Source: UBA3103 sp002365855 (GTDB lineage Bacteria; Bacillota; Desulfotomaculia; Desulfotomaculales; Pelotomaculaceae). Taken from it: DNA of 58,802 nt. Made by a program: the position numbers and the translations under genes. The notes beneath the pieces were generated by a model. The model saw nothing but the letters and a program-made list of their open reading frames with translations, made no database searches and had not been told where the DNA came from. Below, piece after piece: positions 40,085 to 48,262 of this stretch (its first letter is position 1; every line of letters begins with the position of its first letter). The stretch lies in the NCBI GenBank assembly GCA_030627625.1, contig DAOURR010000005.1, positions 1 to 58,802 on the forward strand, in the 5' to 3' direction.

Positions 40085-41671
40085 GTGATTATTCACAGCA
40101 TTGAAATGGTCTTTGTTCTTTTAGCCCTGTCCGTTGGAGTGACAGCGCTGGCAAAAAAAGCGAACAAGCCTTATTCCATTACACTGGTCATTATCGGCGC
40201 CATCATCGGCATACTACCCATATTAGGTATTATAGAAGAAGTCAAAGAGTTTTTTGTTACCGACGAGATCTTCCGTACAGTTATTATCGCAATCTTCCTA
40301 CCCGCCCTTCTCGGTGATGCCTCACTGAAGCTCTCCTATCAGGACGTCAGAAAAAACCGCGGGCCTATTGCCATGCTTGCTTTTCTGGGTACATTTACCG
40401 CTTTTATTGTTACCGGAGGCCTTGCTCACCTGTTCCTTTCACTTCCTCTGCAGACTGCCCTGGTCTTCGGAGCGCTCATGGCCGCAACCGACCCTATTAG
40501 CGTCCTTTCAATTTTTAAAAGCCTGGGTGTAAACCGTCGTCTGGCTGTTATTATGGAAGGGGAAAGTTTGATTAATGACGGGGTTTCCGTAGTTCTCTTT
40601 AAATTAGCCGCTTATACTCTTGCGGCCGCAGCAGCGATAGGCCCGTTGGAGGCTGCGTCAGGAGTGATTATGTTTGTGAAAGTAGTCGCAGGGGGCTCGT
40701 TCATCGGACTCTCCCTCGGTTTTGTATTCTCTCAAATCGGCCGTTATTTTGACGACTACCCCCTGGAAAACGCCTTTTCCGTTGTGCTGTTTTACGGCTC
40801 TTACATGATCGCCGAATATTTGGGGGTTTCAGGTGTCATAGCGGTTGTAACCGGGGGCCTGGTTCTCGGAAATTATGGCAAAGTCATTGGAATGACCCCA
40901 ACCACGCGTCTCAGCATCTCTGTATTCTGGGACACCATAACTCTTGCGATGAACTCCCTGGTATTTATTCTGGTCGGTCTGGAAATCGCACGTATCAACA
41001 TAGCAGGCTACTGGGTTCATGTCCTTGCGGCTATTGTCGTTGTTCTTCTCGGACGTGTCGCTGCCGTCTACCTGTCTACAGCTGGTTTAAAACTACCGGC
41101 GGCTTGGAAGCATGTTCTGAACTGGGGCGGTTTGAAAGGCTCACTGTCTCTTGCCCTGGCACTAAGCCTTCCACCGGATTTTGGCGAGAGGGACAAGCTG
41201 GTTGCCCTGACTTTCGGTGTTGTATTTTTCTCGCTGGTAGGACAAGGCCTGACGATTACCCCGCTGATTCACAAGCTGGGACTCAAAAAGACTGTCCAGG
41301 GCTTAAAAGAATATGAACAGTTATCTTTTGAACTGCAGCAAGCCCTGTCCGCTGGTGAAGAATTAAACCGCATCCATGAGGAAGGCCGTGTCTCTCCTCC
41401 AGTTTTTAATAAACTGAAAAACGAAAACATTAAAAGGGTTGACAGAGTACACGGCAAACTAGAGGAACTGTATCTGAAATACCCGGAAATTCTCCAGGAA
41501 CAAGAAACTGCTGCCCGCAAAAAGTTACTTTACGCTGAGCATCAGTCAGTTGAAAAACTCATGGGAGAAGGTATTTTGAGCGAGGAAACAGGGAATGAAA
41601 GGAAACGCCTGGTCCTGGAACACATGGAATCTATTGAAAAAAACAACGGCCAGAATGAACAGGCCGAGTGA
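40085..41671 (+). CDS. CPA1-family Na+(K+)/H+ antiporter
   Basis: 528-residue antiporter of the NhaP/CPA1 class: about 12 membrane helices with the ion-binding motif ALMAATDPISVLSIF, the GESLINDGVSVVLF helix, and VTGGLVLGNYGK, ending in a 125-residue soluble helical tail (from about 400: LKKTVQGLKEYEQLSFELQQAL...). Exchanges Na+ or K+ for H+ at the membrane, supporting pH and salt tolerance. GTG 40085 with AAAGAGG upstream. Divergent from eam; flanked downstream by a c-di-AMP-controlled gene. The cytoplasmic tail may be regulatory but lacks an obvious RCK domain. Confidence 0.93.
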   Translation: MIIHSIEMVFVLLALSVGVTALAKKANKPYSITLVIIGAIIGILPILGIIEEVKEFFVTDEIFRTVIIAIFLPALLGDASLKLSYQDVRKNRGPIAMLAFLGTFTAFIVTGGLAHLFLSLPLQTALVFGALMAATDPISVLSIFKSLGVNRRLAVIMEGESLINDGVSVVLFKLAAYTLAAAAAIGPLEAASGVIMFVKVVAGGSFIGLSLGFVFSQIGRYFDDYPLENAFSVVLFYGSYMIAEYLGVSGVIAVVTGGLVLGNYGKVIGMTPTTRLSISVFWDTITLAMNSLVFILVGLEIARINIAGYWVHVLAAIVVVLLGRVAAVYLSTAGLKLPAAWKHVLNWGGLKGSLSLALALSLPPDFGERDKLVALTFGVVFFSLVGQGLTITPLIHKLGLKKTVQGLKEYEQLSFELQQALSAGEELNRIHEEGRVSPPVFNKLKNENIKRVDRVHGKLEELYLKYPEILQEQETAARKKLLYAEHQSVEKLMGEGILSEETGNERKRLVLEHMESIEKNNGQNEQAE

Positions 41672-41695
41672 GATATATTTTCAACTATTTTCCCG

Positions 41696-41724
41696 TTGCA
41701 AGTAGCAACTTGATATGGTATAAT
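41696..41724 (+). promoter_or_regulatory. sigma-A promoter of the dapB leader
   Basis: TTGCAA (41696-41701), 17-base spacer, TATAAT (41719-41724). It also includes a small GTTGC/GCAAC inverted repeat across the -35 box. Confidence 0.8.
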
Positions 41725-41770
41725 AAGTTGCAGGAAATATATAACATATTAGCATATCAAAGACACTTTT

Positions 41771-41996
41771 ACCGCTTAATTCTTTTTACTTAGGAGCGGG
41801 GGAACCAAGATTTTTTGGGGTGAATCGAGTTTCGGTTGTGAGTAGTCAGTAGTCAGATTGTTAATGAAGGAAATCGCTTCTAACGATTTGCAAATCAGTC
41901 CGACCTCTGACCTCTGACGACTGACATCCGAACTGGTAGGGTTAACTCTTTCGACCCGAACCCGTCAGCTAACCTCGTAAGCGTTGATAGGGAGGA
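41771..41996 (+). promoter_or_regulatory. c-di-AMP riboswitch (ydaO/yuaA type) controlling dapB
   Basis: CCGCTTAATTC, GCGGGGGAACCAAGA, GGGGTGAATCGAG, a GTAGTCAG/CTGACCTCTGACGAC hairpin arm, GGTAGGGTTAACTCTTTCGAC, CCCGAACCCGTCAGCTAACC and CTCGTAAGCG. Nearly identical over its whole length to the ktrB copy, including the variable arm, so a recent duplication of the regulatory element is likely. Confidence 0.95.
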
Positions 41997-42049
41997 CAAA
42001 AAAAGCTTAAACAGCTTTTATTTAGCTGTTGCTTTTATGTGCGCCTTAC

Positions 42050-42078
42050 AACCCTGGATGGTTAGACCAGGGTTTTAT
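42050..42078 (+). terminator. riboswitch-controlled terminator before dapB
   Basis: ACCCTGG pairs with CCAGGGT followed by TTTATTATC. A preceding AACAGC/GCTGTT hairpin (42010-42030) ends in GCTTTT and could be an anti- or second terminator. Confidence 0.7.
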
Positions 42079-42110
42079 TATCAATTAAATTAGAGAAAGG
42101 AGAGAAGTGC

Positions 42111-42971
42111 GTGTCATTACCGATTAAAGTCGCGCTAATTGGATTAGGCCGCATGGGTCAGGTAGCAGCCCGGAGTCTTTTAAAAGAGCCTTCTATGAAG
42201 CTGGTCCTGGTTGCCAGCCGCAGCGGTGGTCAAAAAGTGGGTCAAGACATAGGTGACATTTTGGAACTTCCGGCCAAGGGACTGATTGTCCGTGGTTGTG
42301 ATGAACTGCCCCAATTATTGAGTGTGAAACGTCCTGAAATAGTGATTGACTTTACTACCCCTGAGGCCAGCCTTGTAAACCTGAAGCTTGCCGCAAAAAG
42401 CGGCTCTCATCTGATCGTGGGGACAACTGGTTACACGAGATTTCAAACTGAGGCGTTGCTCTCCATTGCCCGTATGTATAATGTCAGCCTCGCCATGGCG
42501 CCGAATCTGTCCATAGGCATTAATATGCTTATTAACTCTGCTAAAAAGTTGGCAGGTCTTCTGTCTGGTTTCGATGTAGAAGTGATCGAGGAGCACCACC
42601 GGCATAAAAAAGATGCACCCTCGGGAACGGCAATACGAATTGCGAAGTCAGTAGCTGAAGAAATCGGTGTCAACCCTGACAGGGAACTGATCTTTGGCAG
42701 GCATGGCCATAAAACCAATAAAGGAAAAGAGATCGCAATACACGCGATACGTGGTGGCGGAACAATAGGTATGCACAAAATTGTTTTCATCAGCGAAAAC
42801 GAACGCCTGGAAATAAAACATGAGTCGCTCAACCGCAACGCGTTTACCGACTGTTTAAAAAAAGTTATTGAATACTTACACACGCATAAACCGGGCAATT
42901 ACACGGTTGAAGAAATTTTAGGCCTTGCTCAGCCGGTAAGAACCTATATTGTGGCGGAAGATGTTTCCTGA
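42111..42971 (+). CDS. dapB: 4-hydroxy-tetrahydrodipicolinate reductase
   Basis: 286 residues. Reduces 4-hydroxy-tetrahydrodipicolinate with NAD(P)H in the diaminopimelate/lysine pathway. N-terminal Rossmann fold IKVALIGLGRMGQVAARSL, then IDFTTPEA and IVGTTGYT, and the catalytic EEHHRHKKDAPSGTA followed by GRHGH. The AIHAIRGGGTIGMHKIVF strand is typical. No other dap gene is adjacent. The GTG at 42111 has AAAGGAGAGAAG before it. Its control by a c-di-AMP riboswitch is unusual and may link cell-wall precursor synthesis to turgor signalling; a reductase of another pathway is possible but the signature motifs are those of DapB. Confidence 0.9.
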   Translation: MSLPIKVALIGLGRMGQVAARSLLKEPSMKLVLVASRSGGQKVGQDIGDILELPAKGLIVRGCDELPQLLSVKRPEIVIDFTTPEASLVNLKLAAKSGSHLIVGTTGYTRFQTEALLSIARMYNVSLAMAPNLSIGINMLINSAKKLAGLLSGFDVEVIEEHHRHKKDAPSGTAIRIAKSVAEEIGVNPDRELIFGRHGHKTNKGKEIAIHAIRGGGTIGMHKIVFISENERLEIKHESLNRNAFTDCLKKVIEYLHTHKPGNYTVEEILGLAQPVRTYIVAEDVS

Positions 42972-43009
42972 AACATGCGTTGGGTCAAGAAAACAATCCC
43001 CCTACAAGA

Positions 43010-43041
43010 GCACGCCGCTTTTACAAGTAAAAGCGGCGTGC
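43010..43041. terminator. bidirectional hairpin between dapB and uspA
   Basis: GCACGCCGCTTTTAC and GTAAAAGCGGCGTGC are perfect fifteen-base arms with only two bases between them. Convergent genes on either side. No long T-run. Confidence 0.75.
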
Positions 43042-43048
43042 CTCATAA

Positions 43049-43486
43049 TTAATCCTTTGTTATAATCACGGGGCAAGCTGTGTTCTGAAGCACATAGTTG
43101 GAAACACTGCCCAGTCCGAGCAGCAATCTTTCAAAGGGTCCCCGGTTATGTGACCCCATAGCGATAAGGTCAATATTTTCATCCTTGGCAAAACGGACGA
43201 TCGCCTCGCCTGGTTTTTCCTTCTTAATTATCAGATGCACCGGGACACCTTCTTGTTTGACCTTTTCTTCGGCCTCTTCAAGTATATTTTGAAAATATTC
43301 CTGGCTCTTCTCTTCCAGTTCATTAAGCATATCCCGCCCCGTGAAGGATGACATGTATTCGGGCATCTTCACGGAAGTAAAGATATAAACTTCTCCCCCG
43401 CAGTGCTTTGCTATTTCGGTTGCGACTTCCAGCGCTTTTTGAGATTTTGTACCGTTGTCGTAGGCCACAAGGATTTTTTTGAACAT
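43049..43486 (-). CDS. universal stress protein
   Basis: UspA family, 145 residues. FKKILVAYDNGTKSQKALEVATEIA starts the Rossmann-like fold; IDLIAMGSHNRGPFERLLLGLGSVSNYVLQNTACPVIIT is the ATP-binding C-terminal motif (G-2x-G-9x-G-S/T type). ATG 43486 follows GAGGGG; the TTG at 43495 lies in the ribosome binding site. Sits in the ion-stress neighbourhood between dapB and an antiporter. Some UspA proteins bind c-di-AMP; this cannot be judged here. Confidence 0.94.
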   Translation of the reverse strand: MFKKILVAYDNGTKSQKALEVATEIAKHCGGEVYIFTSVKMPEYMSSFTGRDMLNELEEKSQEYFQNILEEAEEKVKQEGVPVHLIIKKEKPGEAIVRFAKDENIDLIAMGSHNRGPFERLLLGLGSVSNYVLQNTACPVIITKD

Positions 43487-43814
43487 ATTGTTCAACCCCT
43501 CTCTTTAATATTTCTTATAACGGCAGCCATTTATACTGCAGACGAATACACTTTTCCGGTGGCGGTGTCTTGTTTTTCTTGATCAATACTGCTGTTATAT
43601 GTTAAAGTAACTATGATAAAAAATCAATAACAATGTCTTCTGGGTTGGACGGATTTAGTTAATTCGTTTCAAGGAATACAGGCTTCTGGGGTGGGAAGTC
43701 ACTTGTGACGACCCAGTTTTTTTTTGCAATAATACAGTAATTTTTGGTTATTGATATATTAAGTATATCCTCCAAGAGAGTTCGGGGCAAGGTACGAAGA
43801 AGGGGTGTAGCATT
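43487..43814. other. divergent region between uspA and the NhaD-type antiporter
   Basis: No gene. Contains the copy B RNA motif with terminator (43640-43725). A possible promoter before it is TTGATC (43579-43584) and TAAAGT (43603-43608), 18-base spacing; the -10 is poor. Confidence 0.5.
43640..43725 (+). promoter_or_regulatory. candidate cation-sensing riboswitch, copy B, before the NhaD-type antiporter
   Basis: GGGTTGGACGGAT (43643-43655), TTCGTTTCAAGGA, then GCTTCTGGGGTGGGAAGTC (43682-43700), the last identical to copy A. Terminator: CTGGG plus GTCAC pairs with GTGAC and CCCAG, followed by nine T residues (43717-43725), so folding of the terminator destroys the conserved block. This mutually exclusive arrangement is that of a riboswitch. 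It lies 90 bases before the antiporter start. Confidence 0.7.
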
Positions 43815-45233
43815 TTGACAGAGCATCAGCAGGTGATATTCGCCACGATAGTATTTATAGCAACCTATGTGGTCATAGTATCAGAAAGAATTCACCGCAC
43901 CACAGTGGCGCTGGTCGGCGCGGCGCTGGTAGTATTAACAGGCATTATCGTCCCGGAAAAAGCTGTGCTGGCCATTGATTTCAACACCATCGGGCTGTTG
44001 GTAGGCATGATGATCATCGTCGGCATTACCAGGCATACCGGTGTCTTTGAGTACCTGGCCATAAAAGCGGCCAAGGTCTCAAAGGGCGAGCCGCTGAAAA
44101 TCCTCGCTGCTCTTGCTCTGATCACAGCAGTATTATCAGCGCTCTTAGACAATGTCACAACCGTGCTGCTGATCGTCCCTGTTACCTTCGCCATAGCCAG
44201 GCAGCTTAAAATTACCCCGCTGCCGTTTCTGATCACTGAGATCATCGCGTCAAATATCGGCGGCACCGCCACGTTGATTGGCGACCCGCCCAACATTATG
44301 ATCGGGAGCGCCACCGGGCTCGGCTTCATGGACTTCGTCATTAACCTTACCCCTATTGTCGTGGTAATCTACGTTTTTACGGTTTTCCTGCTCCAGGTCA
44401 TCTACCGCAAACAGATGGTGGCGCGTGACGAACTGAGGGAAAATATCATGCAGCTTGACGAGAACAAAGAATTGAAAGACCCCGTCCTGCTGCGCAGGAG
44501 CCTGATCGTGCTGGGATTGACCATACTGGGATTTGTTTTGCACCAGTACTTACACCTTGAATCATCAGCGGTAGCCCTGTCGGGAGCAACCCTTTTGCTC
44601 CTGCTCTCCAGGGAAGATCCTGAACACGCCCTGCAGGTCGTGGAATGGCCGGTAATTTTCTTCTTCATCGGCCTGTTTGTGGTTGTTGGCGCCCTGGAAG
44701 AGGTCGGGGTTATTGAAGCCGTAGCCAAGTGGGGTCTGGAAACAACCGGAGGCAATATGCTTCCCACGGGCATCCTTGTCCTGTGGCTCTCCGCTATCGC
44801 TTCTTCTTTTGTCGACAACATTCCGTTTGTGGCGACAATGATCCCTCTCATCAGTGATATGGGCCGCCTGGGCGGCATCGCAGACTTGAATTTTTTATGG
44901 TGGTCACTGTCCCTGGGCGCCTGCCTGGGCGGCAACGGCACCATCATCGGCGCATCAGCGAACGTGGTGGTTGTAGGCATGTCCGAAAAGAGGGGCCAGC
45001 CTATCACATTTATATCCTTTATGAAGATAGCCTTTCCGCTGATGCTGATGTCGATCGTGTTTGCCACAGGTTACCTGATTTTCTGGTATATATATCACAC
45101 TCAGACGGCGATGGCCGTAACACTGGCGATAGGTGTATTCCTTGCCCTTCTTTACCGGCCGGCGTCAGCGATGCTGGCAAAGAGTATCAATAAGAATAAA
45201 CATGACCTGCTCGAGGAAAAGAATCTGCCTTAA
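43815..45233 (+). CDS. ArsB/NhaD-type (ion transporter superfamily) Na+/H+ antiporter
   Basis: 472 residues, about 12 membrane helices: ERIHRTTVALVGAALVVLTGIIVPEKAV near the N-terminus, the first conserved re-entrant region ASNIGGTATLIGDPPNIMIGSATGLGF and the second ASSFVDNIPFVATMIP...LGACLGGNGTIIGASANVVVVG. These belong to the arsenite-permease/NhaD/P-protein family. An arsenic role is unlikely because no ars genes are near; a sodium role is inferred from its context. TTG 43815 follows AAGGGGTG. The P-type ATPase gene starts within a few bases of its stop. Confidence 0.9.
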   Translation: MTEHQQVIFATIVFIATYVVIVSERIHRTTVALVGAALVVLTGIIVPEKAVLAIDFNTIGLLVGMMIIVGITRHTGVFEYLAIKAAKVSKGEPLKILAALALITAVLSALLDNVTTVLLIVPVTFAIARQLKITPLPFLITEIIASNIGGTATLIGDPPNIMIGSATGLGFMDFVINLTPIVVVIYVFTVFLLQVIYRKQMVARDELRENIMQLDENKELKDPVLLRRSLIVLGLTILGFVLHQYLHLESSAVALSGATLLLLLSREDPEHALQVVEWPVIFFFIGLFVVVGALEEVGVIEAVAKWGLETTGGNMLPTGILVLWLSAIASSFVDNIPFVATMIPLISDMGRLGGIADLNFLWWSLSLGACLGGNGTIIGASANVVVVGMSEKRGQPITFISFMKIAFPLMLMSIVFATGYLIFWYIYHTQTAMAVTLAIGVFLALLYRPASAMLAKSINKNKHDLLEEKNLP

Positions 45234-45268
45234 AGATTTTGGCTGGAATAAAAAGGAGGAGAGCCTCG

Positions 45269-48019
45269 ATAGATAAGCTTCCCATCGCCTGGCATGCTCT
45301 GCCTGAAAAAGAAATTTTCGAGAAGCTCCAGACCGTTACCGGAGGGCTCAGCACCGGCCAGGCTTCTGAGCGCCAGTTAAAATATGGAAAGAATATACTT
45401 CCGGTTAAAAAGCCACCCACTGCCCTGACCATCTTTTTGCACCAGTTCTTAAGCCCGTTGATATACATTTTGCTGGCAGCCGGTGGTATTTCCATCATGA
45501 TGGGAGAAGAAAAAGACGCGTTCTTCATCTTTGCTGTTGTTCTCCTGAACGCCACGATAGGCACTTTTCAGGAATGGAAAGCCGAAAAGAGCGCTGCCGC
45601 CCTCCAGAGCCTGTTAATAACAACCGCCCGGGTAAGAAGGGACGGCGTGGAAATTCAGATTTCCTCTGAAGAGCTGGTTCCGGGTGATGTTGTCCTGCTG
45701 GAATCGGGAAACAGGGTCCCGGCTGACCTTCGTTTGATCCAGGCCAATCAGGTGACTGCTGATGAATCCTTTCTTACAGGCGAATCGCTGGCATCGGAAA
45801 AAAACACTAAGGTTTCGCTGAGAGACGACCTTCCGGTCACCGACCGGCATAACACAGCGTTTGCCGGGTCAACGGTGATATCCGGACGCGGCGCCGGTGT
45901 AGTAATAGAGACCGGCATCCAGACCGAGGTAGGCAAAATTGCCAAGTCGATAACTTCAACGAAAGACGCCAAACCACCCCTGGTCCTTCGCATGGAGCAG
46001 TTTGCCCGGCAGATCACCCTGATTGTGGTTGCGGCCAGCGTTCTGCTTGCGATAGTCGGCATTTTAAAAGGGATGCCTCTGATGCATGTATTCTTCCTGG
46101 CGGTGGCCCTGGCGGTGTCAGCCATTCCCGAAGGACTCCCCGTGGCCATGACTGTGGCGCTATCCATAGCAACCAACAGGATGGCCAAAAGGAATGTAAT
46201 CGTGCGCAGGCTCACCGCTGTCGAAGGTCTGGGCAGCTGCACCTTTATCGCCAGCGATAAAACCGGTACGCTCACAGTGAACCAGCAGACCGTAAAGCTG
46301 ATTTCCCTCCCGCCGCACGACCGGTTTTCTGTATCGGGCGAGGGATACGCCGGAGTGGGAGAGATTACCAACGAAACAGGAGACGCTCTAACCGGTGAAG
46401 AAACTACCCAGTTAAAAGAACTGGCCATAGCCGGCATTATGTGTAATGAGGGCGAGCTTTCATATAACACTGCCAGCGGAGAGTGGTCGCACCACGGCGA
46501 CGCCGTCGATGTAGCCCTGCTGACCTATGGATATAAGATGGGATTGGACCCTGTGGGGGTAAGACTACAGTCAGATAATACCGGGGAAATACCGTTTGAG
46601 TCGGAACGAAGGTATGCCGCCACGTTTTACCGGGCCGACGGCAGGATAAAGGCTGCTGTCAAGGGCGCCGTGGAAACGGTCCTGCCCTTTTGCCGTGATA
46701 TGATGACCTCGCAGGGGATAACCGGGATCAGCAGAGCGGCAGTTGAGGAAGAACTTATTGTACTGGCCGGGATGGGTTATCGTGTTATCGCAGTAGCCGG
46801 GGCTGAAATGAATGAAGGAGAGGAAATCTCCGCGTTTGAGGATTTAGAAGAGCCCGTGCTTACACTCCTCGGTCTGGTCTGCTTCATTGACCCCCTGCGG
46901 CCCGAGGTGAAGATAGCAGTCGACAAGTGCAAGCAGGCCGGGATCCAGGTCGGCATGATTACCGGCGACCACCCGGCGACAGCACTGGCCATCGCCCGGG
47001 AACTGGGCATAGCAGATTCTGAAAATGATATCGTTACGGGCGCGCAGCTGGCCGGAATCCAGCCTGCCGACTGCCCCGAATTTATCCAGACAGTGGCAGG
47101 AGCACATGTCTTTGCCCGCGTGACACCCCTGCAAAAGCTCCACATCGTCGACGCCCTGTTAAAGCTGGGGCATTTTGTAGCGGTCACGGGAGACGGTGTA
47201 AACGACGCCCCCGCCCTGCGCAGGGCCAACATCGGGGTTGCAATGGGATCGGGAACAGACGTGGCCAAGGATACGGCATCAATCATCGTTACCGACGATA
47301 ACTTTGCTTCCATAGAGGCAGGAGTGGAAGAAGGCCGCTTTGCTTACGACAACGTCCGCAAAGTTACCTACCTGCTCATTGCCACCGGGCTGGCCGAGGT
47401 AATTTTGTTTGCCCTGGCGCTGATATTTAACATGCCTTTGCCCCTCTTAGCGGTACAGCTGCTCTGGCTGAACCTGGTGACCAACGGCATTCAGGATGTG
47501 GCCCTGGCCTTTGAGGGCGGTGAGCCCGGCGTCATGAACCGGCCGCCGCGCAAGCCGACAGAGAGCATATTTAACCGCCTGATGATCAGTCAGACAGTTG
47601 TTTCAGGCGTAGTCATGGCCCTGGTCGCTTTTTCCACCTGGTTCTGGCTGCTTCATATCGGGTGGGAGGAAGTCCCGGCCCGCAACATGGTATTATTGCT
47701 GATGGTGCTGCTGGAAAATTTCCATGTGTTTAACTGCCGCTCCGAGCGCGTGTCAGCGTTCAGGGTGCCCCTGAGGCGGAACCTGCTTCTCGTAGGTGGT
47801 GTTTTGGCAGCGCAGCTCATACACATCCTGGCCATGCACATACCCTTTTTCCAAAATGTCCTGCAGGCTTCTCCCGTTGCCTTCAAGGACTGGATCGTGA
47901 TGCTTCTCCTGGCGTCAACCATACTGGCAGCCATGGAAATATTCAAGTTCATAACCAGGAAAAATTCACCCGGACCTGCTGAATCAAAAGAAAAAGGCAG
48001 CTATATGCCGGGTTATTGA
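45269..48019 (+). CDS. P2-type cation-transporting ATPase (Ca2+- or Na+-type)
   Basis: About 916 residues with actuator motif DESFLTGES, phosphorylation site CTFIASDKTGTLTVNQQTV, hinge GDGVNDAPALRRANIGVAMG and helix 4 AIPEGLPVAM as in SERCA-like pumps. Helix 6 reads NLVTNGIQD, so the SERCA Asn796 equivalent is kept but Asp800 is replaced by Asn, and the ion is uncertain. Start: a strong AAAAAGGAGGAG at 45250-45261 is followed nine bases later by an in-frame ATA (45269); the only upstream alternative is TTG 45239, which has no site. No ATG or GTG lies in the plausible region. Forms an operon with the NhaD-type antiporter. Confidence 0.9.
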   Translation: MDKLPIAWHALPEKEIFEKLQTVTGGLSTGQASERQLKYGKNILPVKKPPTALTIFLHQFLSPLIYILLAAGGISIMMGEEKDAFFIFAVVLLNATIGTFQEWKAEKSAAALQSLLITTARVRRDGVEIQISSEELVPGDVVLLESGNRVPADLRLIQANQVTADESFLTGESLASEKNTKVSLRDDLPVTDRHNTAFAGSTVISGRGAGVVIETGIQTEVGKIAKSITSTKDAKPPLVLRMEQFARQITLIVVAASVLLAIVGILKGMPLMHVFFLAVALAVSAIPEGLPVAMTVALSIATNRMAKRNVIVRRLTAVEGLGSCTFIASDKTGTLTVNQQTVKLISLPPHDRFSVSGEGYAGVGEITNETGDALTGEETTQLKELAIAGIMCNEGELSYNTASGEWSHHGDAVDVALLTYGYKMGLDPVGVRLQSDNTGEIPFESERRYAATFYRADGRIKAAVKGAVETVLPFCRDMMTSQGITGISRAAVEEELIVLAGMGYRVIAVAGAEMNEGEEISAFEDLEEPVLTLLGLVCFIDPLRPEVKIAVDKCKQAGIQVGMITGDHPATALAIARELGIADSENDIVTGAQLAGIQPADCPEFIQTVAGAHVFARVTPLQKLHIVDALLKLGHFVAVTGDGVNDAPALRRANIGVAMGSGTDVAKDTASIIVTDDNFASIEAGVEEGRFAYDNVRKVTYLLIATGLAEVILFALALIFNMPLPLLAVQLLWLNLVTNGIQDVALAFEGGEPGVMNRPPRKPTESIFNRLMISQTVVSGVVMALVAFSTWFWLLHIGWEEVPARNMVLLLMVLLENFHVFNCRSERVSAFRVPLRRNLLLVGGVLAAQLIHILAMHIPFFQNVLQASPVAFKDWIVMLLLASTILAAMEIFKFITRKNSPGPAESKEKGSYMPGY

Positions 48020-48122
48020 TAATTCTATCATAGGCTCTTATCAGGGCAAAAAAGAGCTGAAGAACCTTTATATAACAGTTTCTTTGTGCTCTTTATAACC
48101 GAACAACCGAATTGTCACCTCG

Positions 48123-48155
48123 AACCTCCTGTGTGTACGGGAGGTTGTCTTTTTT
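48123..48155 (+). terminator. intrinsic terminator of the antiporter-ATPase operon
   Basis: AACCTCC pairs with GGAGGTT around a ten-base loop, followed by GTCTTTTTT. Confidence 0.8.
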
Positions 48156-48262
48156 ACAACATCCAGGATCTATTTGAAACTCTTGGGCAGCATGTGTATT
48201 TTTAGACTTGTACGGAGACATAATAATATTCAAATTACTTGCTCATTTAGGAGGTAAAACTC

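Larger units (their letters stand above)
41672..42110. other. leader region of dapB
   Basis: 439 bases without a gene, holding the dapB promoter, a c-di-AMP riboswitch, and two hairpins. No second RNA motif (as at 39773) is seen here. Confidence 0.8.

Noticed and set aside
43815..45233. Arsenite efflux permease ArsB
   Set aside because: Family fold fits, but there is no arsR/arsA/arsC nearby and the leader RNA and operon partner indicate cation homeostasis.
45748..47313. Long minus-strand frames (240 and 178 codons) opposite the P-type ATPase
   Set aside because: Shadows of a GC-rich conserved gene; Ser/Thr/Pro-rich composition without domains.
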